Positions 1 to 5,623 of a stretch of 6,135 nucleotides of DNA are shown here, piece by piece; within the stretch, counting starts at the first letter, position 1, and each line of letters begins with the position of its first letter. The notes under the pieces were generated by a model. It worked only from the letters and a program-made list of their open reading frames with translations. It had not been told where the DNA came from and ran no database searches. This DNA is from Gammaproteobacteria bacterium. Its GTDB lineage: Bacteria; Pseudomonadota; Gammaproteobacteria; Steroidobacterales; GCA-2729495. Where the stretch lies: assembly GCA_030429685.1 (NCBI GenBank), contig JAUIEY010000119.1, positions 1 through 6,135 on the forward strand, given 5' to 3'. A program made the position numbers and the translations under genes.

Positions 1-557
1 ACATCGAAGGTGCCCATCTGCGCGCCGCGCCGGCCGCCGGCCGACGACACGGTGAAACACATCTTGTCGTAGATATCCATGAAGGACAGCGGGCCGGAAG
101 TGTAGGCACCGGCACCGGACACATAGGCGCCTTTGGGGCGCAGTGTGGAAAATTCGTATCCGATGCCGCAACCGGCTTTCAGCGTCAGCCCCGCCTCATG
201 CACTTTGTCGAGTATGTCGTGCATGGAATCGCGAATGCTGCCGGATACGGTGCAGTTGATGGTTGAGGTGGCGGGCTTGTGCTCATGAGCACCGGCATTG
301 GAAATGATTCGCCCGGCCGGTATGGCGCCGTTACGCAACGCCCACAAAAAGGCTTCGAACCACTGTTCGCGGGTTTCCTCACTTTCGACGTCGGCCAGCG
401 CCCGCGCAACACGCGCATAGGTGTCATCCATGGTTTCATCAATGACACGACCCTGCTTGGATTTCAGTCGATACTTTTTATCCCAGATATCAACTGATGC
501 TTCCTGAAACTCAATGGCCGATCCCGCGGCCGATTCCTTTCGCGCTGCGATTTTCAT
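1..557 (-). CDS. nrdJ: Adenosylcobalamin-dependent (class II) ribonucleotide reductase, N-terminal part
   Basis: Reduces ribonucleotides to deoxyribonucleotides in the cytoplasm, using adenosylcobalamin as radical source, so it works with or without oxygen. The gene runs off the left edge; 185 complete codons are visible. Diagnostic stretches are 'IPAGRIISNAG' (residues 79-89), 'TINCTVSGSI' with Cys102, a likely member of the redox-active cysteine pair, 'KAGCGIGYEFSTLRPKGA' (127-144) and 'SSAGGRRGAQMGTFD' at the visible end. The short N-terminus goes straight into the catalytic barrel and shows no ATP-cone domain. The ATG at 557-555 is fixed by an in-frame TAA four codons upstream (569-567). 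A GGGGGAG purine run lies about 12 nt upstream, somewhat far for a ribosome binding site. The gene is divergent from hsp20 and has its own promoter and NrdR box upstream. The family call is confident; class II rather than class I rests on these motif contexts, because the C-terminal half is not visible. Confidence 0.92.
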   Translation of the reverse strand, partial: MKIAARKESAAGSAIEFQEASVDIWDKKYRLKSKQGRVIDETMDDTYARVARALADVESEETREQWFEAFLWALRNGAIPAGRIISNAGAHEHKPATSTINCTVSGSIRDSMHDILDKVHEAGLTLKAGCGIGYEFSTLRPKGAYVSGAGAYTSGPLSFMDIYDKMCFTVSSAGGRRGAQMGTFD

Positions 558-778
558 TGCTTGCTGTTACTCCCCCGAAAACCCGTCTACCCGTTAATCT
601 GTCACCACATTTATATGACCGCAGATTGACCCCTGACACCGGACGGATGGCAGCTCAACAACCGCGCTTCCCCCTGTCCGATGCCGTATATGTTCTCTGA
701 CGACCATAAACGGCGCTGTATAGCGGCGAAACCGCTACTTCGGCAGCAACCTGGTGACATTCCCGTACAAAAATGCCA

Positions 779-794
779 ACACTAGATGTTGTGT
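779..794 (-). promoter_or_regulatory. NrdR box (operator for the ribonucleotide reductase repressor)
   Basis: The 16-mer ACACAACATCTAGTGT on the minus strand matches the NrdR-box consensus ACACWATATATWGTGT at 14 of 16 positions, with both ACAC/GTGT arms intact. It begins about 12 nt downstream of the -10 hexamer of the nrdJ promoter, over or just after the predicted transcription start, a position suited to repression. NrdR is the nucleotide-sensing repressor of ribonucleotide reductase genes, including class II nrdJ in Pseudomonas. NrdR boxes usually come in pairs; I could not find a convincing second copy at helical spacing. Confidence 0.75.
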
Positions 795-806
795 CGAACG
801 CTAAGC

Positions 807-835
807 AGAATAGGCCGCCTCCGGGGTCGTGTCAA
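807..835 (-). promoter_or_regulatory. Sigma70-type promoter for the ribonucleotide reductase gene
   Basis: Read on the minus strand, a perfect -35 hexamer TTGACA (835-830) is followed by exactly 17 nt and then a -10 hexamer TATTCT (812-807), which matches the consensus at 4 of 6 positions. Transcription should start near 799-802. The region just upstream of the -35 (about 841-860) contains an A-rich run on this strand that could act as an UP element. This start would give nrdJ a leader of about 240 nt. A second, weaker candidate lies closer to the gene: -10 TATAAA (615-610) and -35 GTGTCA (639-634), 18 nt apart, which would give a leader of about 45 nt. Confidence 0.7.
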
Positions 836-882
836 GCATGTTGAAAGCTGGTTATTTTTTGTACTAACTTTTTATTTTCAAT

Positions 883-912
883 AACTTACATAAGTTGTCG
901 CTGCGCGACAAC
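883..912. repeat. Two overlapping palindromes in the divergent control region
   Basis: The first is AACTTA-CA-TAAGTT (883-896), a perfect 6-bp inverted repeat around 2 nt. The second is GTTGTCGC-TGC-GCGACAAC (894-912), a perfect 8-bp inverted repeat around 3 nt. They share the bases GTT at 894-896, so two dimeric regulators could hardly occupy both at once. Neither is followed by a T-run on either strand, so a terminator is unlikely. They lie 48-77 bp upstream of the nrdJ -35 hexamer and about 120 bp upstream of the hsp20 -35. A transcription-factor operator is possible; I do not recognise the motif. Confidence 0.6.
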
Positions 913-999
913 AACACAAAACGCGATGCAACAGAAATTATTTCCCGGCGACCACAACCACAATATCTTGTGTTTGCCTGTCCCCACCTCCTGCAGAGC

Positions 1000-1019
1000 T
1001 TTTCCACAGCTTATCCACA
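1000..1019 (+). promoter_or_regulatory. Tandem DnaA boxes
   Basis: TTTTCCACA (1000-1008) and TTATCCACA (1011-1019) both fit the DnaA-box consensus TTWTNCACA, and the second is a perfect strong-type box. They point the same way and their starts are 11 bp apart, one helical turn, so two DnaA molecules could bind cooperatively on one face. They end 11 bp before the -35 element of the hsp20 promoter and are about 165 bp from the nrdJ -35. DnaA control of ribonucleotide reductase genes is known for E. coli nrdAB. Function here is inferred. Confidence 0.65.
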
Positions 1020-1030
1020 GAACCGGGCCC

Positions 1031-1060
1031 CTTGAAATTCCCGCCGGCAGCCCCACTTTA
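1031..1060 (+). promoter_or_regulatory. Heat-shock (RpoH/sigma32) promoter of hsp20
   Basis: The -35 element CCCCTTGAA (core CTTGAA 1031-1036) is followed by 14 nt and a -10 element CCCCACTTTA (1051-1060). This is very close to the sigma32 consensus CTTGAA-N13/14-CCCCATNT, as in the E. coli groE and dnaK promoters. Transcription would start near 1066, leaving a leader of about 50 nt before the Hsp20 start codon. The downstream gene is itself a classic RpoH target, which supports the call. Confidence 0.82.
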
Positions 1061-1116
1061 GCTTCAAGCGGCACCACCCGCTCTGCACAAGTTGTTGTTT
1101 ATCAAGGAGTAAGCTA

Positions 1117-1554
1117 ATGAATATCGCACGATATGAACCGCGCTACAGCGGCCTCGGGCTGCTCAACCGCCTGCTCAGCGACGAGTTTGACCCACTGACC
1201 CGGCGCACCACCGATACTGCGGCCGACTGGACGCCGGCAGTGGATATCCGTGAGGAAGCCGATCACTACCTGCTGACTGCCGACCTGCCCGGTGTCAATC
1301 CCGACGCCATCGACATCACGATGGAAGACGGGGTGCTGACAATCCAGGGCAAGCGCGACGAGGAAAACCGTTCGGAAACCGAAGGCTACAAGCGTTACGA
1401 GCGTATCCGCGGCAGTTTCATGCGGCGTTTTGCGCTGCCCGATACAGCCAACGGCGAAGACATCGTGGCGGAAACCCGGCATGGTGTGCTGGAAGTGACC
1501 ATCCCCAAACATGCCAAGGTCCAGGCCAGAAAGATTGCCGTCAAACAGGCCTGA
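1117..1554 (+). CDS. Small heat-shock protein, Hsp20/alpha-crystallin family
   Basis: A cytoplasmic ATP-independent holdase chaperone that binds unfolding proteins during heat or other stress and passes them to DnaK/ClpB. The 145 residues are normal for bacterial class A small heat-shock proteins. A short N-terminal arm is followed by the alpha-crystallin domain (about 38-131), which begins 'WTPAVDI'. The domain contains 'DLPGVNPDAIDI' (56-67), 'GVLTIQGKR' (72-80) and the signature 'GVLEVTIPK' (123-131). The C-terminal tail carries the oligomerisation motif I-x-I/V as Ile140-Ala-Val142. The ATG has a good ribosome binding site AAGGAG (1104-1109) at 7 nt spacing. An RpoH promoter lies upstream and a strong stem-loop follows the stop, so the gene is probably a single-gene heat-shock unit. 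Names such as hspA or ibpA-like would be guesses. Confidence 0.96.
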   Translation: MNIARYEPRYSGLGLLNRLLSDEFDPLTRRTTDTAADWTPAVDIREEADHYLLTADLPGVNPDAIDITMEDGVLTIQGKRDEENRSETEGYKRYERIRGSFMRRFALPDTANGEDIVAETRHGVLEVTIPKHAKVQARKIAVKQA

Positions 1555-1584
1555 GCGGTCGTCCGCAACATGCCCGTCACGTCG

Positions 1585-1628
1585 CAACGCCGGCTTCCGG
1601 AAACTTCCGGCGGCTGGCGTTGTCGTTT
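1585..1628 (+). terminator. Stem-loop terminator after hsp20
   Basis: Arms 1585-1600 and 1607-1622 form a 16-bp stem with one mismatch and two G-T wobbles around the loop AAACTT. The outer seven pairs (CAACGCC/GGCGTTG) and the inner four (CCGG/CCGG) are perfect. The following tract TCGTTT is only moderately T-rich. The position, 30 nt after the hsp20 stop and before the protease leader, fits an intrinsic terminator of the heat-shock transcript. Confidence 0.6.
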
Positions 1629-1650
1629 AAGGCAATGCGTTACGCGCGGT

Positions 1651-1656
1651 TATACT
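1651..1656 (+). promoter_or_regulatory. Possible -10 element for the protease-cca operon
   Basis: TATACT matches the sigma70 -10 consensus at 5 of 6 positions and lies 30 nt before the protease start codon, just after the hsp20 terminator, where a promoter is expected. I see no good -35 hexamer at 16-18 nt, and no TG extension, so this is a weak call. Confidence 0.3.
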
Positions 1657-1686
1657 TCCCCACAAGAATTTCCAGGAACATCTGTC

Positions 1687-3081
1687 ATGCCCAAACTGAG
1701 ACTCGCCGGAACCGCCGGTCTGCTGCTCGTCCTGATTATGAGTTTTTCCGCCGGTGCCAGCGCTGCGCTGCCCGGCGAAATCAACGGCAAGGAAGTGCCG
1801 AGCCTGGCGCCGCTGGTCGATAAGACAGCTCCCGCGGTGGTGAACATCCGCACCCGGTCCACGGTGTCCGCACCGACCAACCCGCTCATGCAGGACCCGT
1901 TTTTCCGCCGCTTTTTCGGCATGCCCGAAGGCGGCCAGCGCGAGCGTCAGCGTGAAGTCAGTTCCGCCGGTTCCGGCGTCATCGTTGATGCCGACAAGGG
2001 CCACATCCTGACCAACCATCACGTTGTCAACGGCGCGGATGAGATTGAAATTTTTCTACAGGACGACCGCATCCTCAAAGCCACGATTATCGGCTCCGAC
2101 GAAGGCACCGACATCGCGGTACTGCAGGTGGAAAATCCGGCGAACCTGACGCAAATGCGGCTGGGCAATTCCGAGAAACTGCGGGTCGGCGATTTTGTGC
2201 TGGCAATCGGCAACCCTTTTGGCCTGCGTCACACGGTGACGTCAGGCATTGTCAGCGCACTCGGGCGCCAGGAAGTCAACCGCAACGGCTATGCCGATTT
2301 CATCCAGACCGACGCATCCATCAACCCCGGCAACTCGGGCGGTGCGCTGGTCAATCTCAAAGGCGAACTGGTCGGCATTAATTCGATGATCTACAGCCAG
2401 AGCGGCGGCAACATCGGCATCGGCTTTGCCATCCCGGTGAACATCGCCAAATCCATCATGGAGCAGATCCTTGAATTCGGTGAAGTGCGCCGCGGACTGC
2501 TGGGCGTCAGCATCGGCGACCTGACCGAAGAAACGGCAACCGCGTTCGGCATTGAGAGCGGCAATTACAAAGGCGCGCTGGTGCAGGAAGTGTTCCCGGA
2601 TTCGGCGGCCGAGAAATCCGGTATCGAAGCCGGCGACGTGATCATCGAGGTGGACGGCGCAACCATTGACGGTGCCACCGACCTGCGCAACACCATCGGC
2701 CTCAAGCGCACCGGCGATGAGGTGCGCCTCAAAGTCCTGCGCAACGGCAAAACCCGCAACATGAAAGCCGTGCTGGGCAGCCGCGACGACGAGATGGCAG
2801 CATCGGTGCCGGCGGACGATATTCACCCGCGGCTGGCCGGAGCCGAGTTCTCCAACTACGACGGCAAACAGGCGTTCCGCGGCAAGGGCGTGCAGGTGGA
2901 CAATGTGGCCGGCGGCAGTCCGGCGGAATACGCCGGTCTGGAAGCCGGTGACATCATCGTGCAACTCAACAACAACACCATCAGTAACGTTGCGGACCTG
3001 CGCAAATACGCAGAAGACCAGAAAGTACTCGGCATGAGGATTGTGCGCGGCACCCGTGTGTTGCTCCGGGTAATCCGCTAG
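1687..3081 (+). CDS. degQ: Periplasmic serine endoprotease, DegP/DegQ (Do/HtrA) family
   Basis: Degrades and helps refold damaged or misfolded proteins in the periplasm. The 464-residue protein has a Sec signal peptide (basic start, hydrophobic 7-22, likely cleavage after Ala-Ser-Ala at 24-26). A trypsin-like domain follows with the full catalytic triad: His112 ('TNHHVV'), Asp142 ('TDIAVL') and Ser217 ('NPGNSGGAL'). PDZ1 spans about 268-364 with carboxylate-binding loop 'RGLLG' (269-273), and PDZ2 about 386-464. Two PDZ domains and this length fit DegP/DegQ rather than single-PDZ DegS. The linker 'NPLMQDPFFRRFFG' (65-78) is the LA-loop region. I chose the ATG at 1687 because it starts the signal peptide and has AGGAA at 1674-1678. 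The same frame is open back to 1570, but that extension reads through the terminator hairpin and would bury the signal peptide. cca follows after 14 nt. DegP, DegQ and MucD cannot be told apart from sequence alone. Confidence 0.96.
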   Translation: MPKLRLAGTAGLLLVLIMSFSAGASAALPGEINGKEVPSLAPLVDKTAPAVVNIRTRSTVSAPTNPLMQDPFFRRFFGMPEGGQRERQREVSSAGSGVIVDADKGHILTNHHVVNGADEIEIFLQDDRILKATIIGSDEGTDIAVLQVENPANLTQMRLGNSEKLRVGDFVLAIGNPFGLRHTVTSGIVSALGRQEVNRNGYADFIQTDASINPGNSGGALVNLKGELVGINSMIYSQSGGNIGIGFAIPVNIAKSIMEQILEFGEVRRGLLGVSIGDLTEETATAFGIESGNYKGALVQEVFPDSAAEKSGIEAGDVIIEVDGATIDGATDLRNTIGLKRTGDEVRLKVLRNGKTRNMKAVLGSRDDEMAASVPADDIHPRLAGAEFSNYDGKQAFRGKGVQVDNVAGGSPAEYAGLEAGDIIVQLNNNTISNVADLRKYAEDQKVLGMRIVRGTRVLLRVIR

Positions 3082-3095
3082 CCGACAATAACCGC

Positions 3096-4319
3096 ATGGA
3101 CGTTTACCTCGTCGGCGGTGCGGTGCGCGACAATCTGCTTGGCCGCCCGGTCCGTGAAAAGGACTGGGTGGTTGTCGGCGCCCGGCCCGAGGAGCTGGAA
3201 CAGCAGGGCTACCGCAAGGTCGGCAAAAACTTCCCGGTGTTTCTGCATCCGCAAAGCGGCGAGGAATACGCACTGGCGCGCACCGAAACCAAGACCGGTC
3301 CCGGCTATCACGGTTTCGATGTGTACGCCGGCGCCGACGTCACCCTGGAGCAGGATCTGCAGCGCCGCGACCTTACCGTCAATGCCATTGCGCAGGATGA
3401 TGCGGGCCGGCTCATTGACCCGTGGCACGGCCAGCAGGACATTGACAACCGCGTGCTGCGCCATGTGTCCGATGCCTTTCGCGAGGATCCGCTGCGCGTG
3501 CTGCGTGTCGCGCGCTTTGCCGCCAGCCTGCATGAATTCGGTTTCAGCATTGCGCCGGAAACCGCCGCGCTGATGCGCGACATGGCGACCGCCGACGAAA
3601 TCGGCGCACTGACGCCGGAGCGGGTCTGGCAGGAAACCGAAAAAGCGCTGCGTACCGCACGCCCGGATGTGTATTTCGCCACCCTGCGCGAGTGCGGCGC
3701 ACTGGCAGTGGTGTTCCCCGAGGTGGACCGGCTGTTCGGCGTGCCGCAGCCGGAAAAATGGCATCCCGAGATTGATACCGGCACACATATATTATTAGTG
3801 TTGCAGCAGGCAGCCGCGCTGACCGACTCGGTGCCCGTGCGTTTTGCCGGGCTGGTGCACGATCTGGGCAAGGGCACCACCGATCCGCAGTACTGGCCGT
3901 CGCATCGCGGCCACGAAAAACGCGGCCTCAAACTGATCGAAGCACTCAGCGAACGACTCGCCGTGCCAAACAATTGCCGCGACCTGGCCCTGCACGTGTG
4001 CCGTTTTCACACCGATGTGCACCGCGCCGGGCAGCTGCGCCCCGACACCATGCTGAAAATACTTGAGGCCACCGACGCCTTCCGGCGCCCGGAGCGTTTC
4101 GAACTGATGCTGCAGGCCTGCGAAGCCGACGCGCGCGGCCGCACCGGGCTGGAACAGCGCCCGTACCCGCAGGCCGATAAATTCCGTGCCGCACATACGG
4201 CCGCACGCAAAGTCGCCGCGGCAGACATTGACGCCGGTGGCGCCACCGGCGCGGCTTTCGGCGCGGCACTGCGCGCCGCGCGCGTGGCTGCCATCGCTGC
4301 GCTGGGTTTGCGCGACTGA
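3096..4319 (+). CDS. cca: Multifunctional CCA-adding enzyme (tRNA nucleotidyltransferase with HD domain)
   Basis: Adds and repairs the CCA 3' end of tRNAs using CTP and ATP without a nucleic-acid template. The 407 residues closely follow the E. coli enzyme (412). Gly8 and Arg11 in 'GGAVRD', Arg91 in 'RRDLTVNA', and Arg137 and Arg140 in 'DPLRVLRVARF' fall at the same positions as E. coli nucleotide-binding residues. The metal-binding acidic pair is Glu21 and Asp23 ('REKDW'), where E. coli has Asp21 and Asp23; this conservative change probably keeps activity. The C-terminal HD domain has His255-Asp256 ('VHDLGKG'), so phosphatase and 2',3'-cyclic phosphodiesterase activities are likely. The ATG matches the family start exactly. 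There is no Shine-Dalgarno sequence in the 14-nt gap after the protease, which suggests translation coupled to the upstream gene. Confidence 0.97.
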   Translation: MDVYLVGGAVRDNLLGRPVREKDWVVVGARPEELEQQGYRKVGKNFPVFLHPQSGEEYALARTETKTGPGYHGFDVYAGADVTLEQDLQRRDLTVNAIAQDDAGRLIDPWHGQQDIDNRVLRHVSDAFREDPLRVLRVARFAASLHEFGFSIAPETAALMRDMATADEIGALTPERVWQETEKALRTARPDVYFATLRECGALAVVFPEVDRLFGVPQPEKWHPEIDTGTHILLVLQQAAALTDSVPVRFAGLVHDLGKGTTDPQYWPSHRGHEKRGLKLIEALSERLAVPNNCRDLALHVCRFHTDVHRAGQLRPDTMLKILEATDAFRRPERFELMLQACEADARGRTGLEQRPYPQADKFRAAHTAARKVAAADIDAGGATGAAFGAALRAARVAAIAALGLRD

Positions 4320-4331
4320 CTGCCGCGACGC

Positions 4332-4814
4332 ATGAACGAAGCCATCCTGCTGTGGGCGCTGGCGGTGATGCTGATCGCCGCCGGCATCGCCGGCCTGGCT
4401 TTACCGGCTCTGCCCGGCGCGCCGGTGATGTTTGCCGGCTTCGTGGTGGCCGCCTGGGCGGACGATTTTGCCTATCTCGGCACCGGCACTCTGGTGGTGT
4501 TCGGGGTGCTGTCGCTGCTGACCTATGCAATCGATATTGTCGCCGGCTTACTCGGCGCCAGACGCTTCAATGCGTCCCGGCAGGCGGTGTTCGGTGCCGG
4601 CATCGGCATTCTGGTGGGCATTTTTTTCGGCCTGCCCGGCATTTTGCTCGGGCCGTTTCTCGGCGCTGTCGCCGGCGAGCTGTACCTGCGCCGCAACTGG
4701 AAGGCAGCAGGCTGGTCCGGACTGGGCGCCACGCTGGGCATGCTGCTCGGCGCCGCGCTGAAACTGACGCTGGCGTTCGGCATGCTCGGCTGGCTGATCT
4801 TCGCGCGGCTCTGA
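4332..4814 (+). CDS. DUF456 family membrane protein
   Basis: An inner-membrane protein of unknown function, 160 residues and almost entirely hydrophobic. Likely membrane spans are near 5-26, 30-42, 50-74, 84-116 and 132-157; the number is uncertain because the Gly- and Ala-rich segments run together. DUF456 hallmarks are 'ALPGAPVMFAG' (26-36), the polar turn 'GARRFNASRQAVFGA' (75-89), and the Gly-rich 'GLPGILLGPFLGAVAGEL' (100-117) followed by a basic stretch 'YLRRNWK' (118-124). The start is the first ATG, 12 nt after the cca stop. It has no clear Shine-Dalgarno sequence, so it is probably translated by coupling. It is the last gene of the rightward run and converges with the methyltransferase. 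Co-transcription with cca does not establish a shared function. Confidence 0.88.
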   Translation: MNEAILLWALAVMLIAAGIAGLALPALPGAPVMFAGFVVAAWADDFAYLGTGTLVVFGVLSLLTYAIDIVAGLLGARRFNASRQAVFGAGIGILVGIFFGLPGILLGPFLGAVAGELYLRRNWKAAGWSGLGATLGMLLGAALKLTLAFGMLGWLIFARL

Positions 4815-4822
4815 AGCCGCGC
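4803..4822. terminator. Shared GC-rich hairpin between convergent genes
   Basis: GCGCGGCT-CTGA-AGCCGCGC is a perfect 8-bp inverted repeat with a 4-nt loop. On the plus strand it overlaps the stop codon of the DUF456 gene (4812-4814). On the minus strand it begins 3 nt after the methyltransferase stop (4828-4826). No T-run follows on either strand, so it is not a standard intrinsic terminator. It may stall polymerase or protect 3' ends of both converging transcripts. Confidence 0.4.
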
Positions 4823-4825
4823 CGG

Positions 4826-5623
4826 CTAAAGCGCCGCGCGCATATCCCTGCCAAGCAGAGCGGACGGCGCTGCAGCCAGCCCGCGCGTCAGCGCCATGAC
4901 CTTAACCGCTTCACCCATTTCACCGGGCAGCATCAGGGTACGCAAACCAGCCGCCAGTTCCGCCTGCAATTGAAGATCAGGAGAAGGCTCATCAGCAGCC
5001 GCCGACACGGCCAGCCGCGCTTCTATGCCGGCGGCCAGCAAAAAATTCGCCTGCGTGGTGTAGCCCGCAACGCTGAGCCCGGCGGCCGCACCTGCCTCGG
5101 CCAGCGCCGAAAAATCCACCCACGCGGTGATGTCCTGCAGGCCGGGCCAGAAGAACGGATCATCATGCGCACGATGCCGGTAGTAACACCGTAAAGTCCC
5201 GGCACTGCGTTCACGGTGGTAATACTGCGCGCGACTGTAACCGTAGTCGAGCAGCACAATGGCCCCGCTGCCCAGTGCATCACTCAGTGACACCAGCCAC
5301 GCCGGCAGCGCCAGGTTCACTTCCGAGCAATATGGCTGCTGCACGTCGAGAGCGAGGCCGGCGACAAAATCACGCAGCTGCCTATCAGCAGCACGCGGGC
5401 TGGCGACCAGGGTATCGCCGTCCCGGCTCACACCGAGTTCTGTGGTGGTATCACCGTCAACAACAAAGCGCTGCACCGGCAGTGCATCCGCCACTTCATT
5501 GCCGACTATGACACCGTTCAGCGGCGTCGCCGGCAGGCGCTCCAGCCAGACCACCCGATCCCGCAGCGACGCCGGCAACTGGTCCAGCCTGGCGCGCGCG
5601 CAGTTCGGCGCTGGTCTCGAGAA
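4826..5623 (-). pseudogene. MidA/NDUFAF7-family methyltransferase, C-terminal fragment after a frameshift
   Basis: This frame is open from 5623 to the TAG at 4828-4826 and carries the C-terminal two thirds of a COG1565-type SAM-dependent methyltransferase. Recognisable pieces, in order, are 'LDQLPASLRDRV', 'GVIVGNEVADALPVQRF', 'GAIVLLDYGYSRAQYYH', 'GTLRCYYRHRAHDDPFFWPG', 'LQDITAWVDFSALAEAG' and 'YTTQANFLLAAGI'. All are family signatures. If translated alone it would have to start at a weak codon such as the TTG at 5578-5576, without a clear ribosome binding site, and would lack the SAM-binding motif. It continues the fragment at 5496-5999 in a frame shifted by +1. Joined near the (GC)5 tract at 5592-5601 the two give about 390 residues, the normal family length. 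The human relative NDUFAF7 methylates an arginine of a complex I subunit; the bacterial substrate is less certain. Confidence 0.85.

Larger units (their letters stand above)
558..1116. other. Long divergent intergenic region between nrdJ and hsp20
   Basis: This 559-nt stretch has no credible gene; its short open frames lack family features and ribosome binding sites. From left to right it holds the nrdJ leader (558 to about 800), with a small stem-loop TAGCGG-5-CCGCTA at 721-737; the NrdR box and nrdJ promoter (779-835); an AT-rich tract (about 850-896); two overlapping palindromes (883-912); two DnaA boxes (1000-1019); and the RpoH promoter and leader of hsp20 (1031-1116). In the nrdJ leader I looked for the B12 box of a cobalamin riboswitch and did not recognise one. 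Confidence 0.8.

Noticed and set aside
558..800. Cobalamin riboswitch in the leader of the B12-dependent reductase.
   Set aside because: No recognisable B12 box or characteristic core could be found by eye. A covariance-model search would settle it.
850..1019. A chromosomal replication origin, suggested by the AT-rich tract plus DnaA boxes.
   Set aside because: Only two boxes are present and none of the usual neighbours (dnaA, dnaN, mnmG, parA) is nearby. A regulatory role is simpler.
1599..1628. A sigmaE promoter for the protease, based on GGAAACTT near 1599-1606.
   Set aside because: The -35 carries an extra base compared with GGAACTT, lies in the terminator loop, and no TCTGA-like -10 follows at the right distance.
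1570..1686. A 39-codon N-terminal extension of the protease frame back to an ATG at 1570.
   Set aside because: It reads through the hsp20 terminator stem-loop, lacks a ribosome binding site and would place the signal peptide inside the protein. The ATG at 1687 has AGGAA and starts a normal signal peptide.
2242..3273. A 343-codon antisense open frame across the protease gene.
   Set aside because: It lies opposite a clearly conserved protease, and shows no recognisable family motifs; such frames are common on the other strand of GC-rich genes.
4352..5194. A 280-codon plus-strand frame overlapping the DUF456 gene and the methyltransferase.
   Set aside because: It is an Arg-rich, low-complexity shadow frame without family features, while both overlapped genes carry strong signatures.
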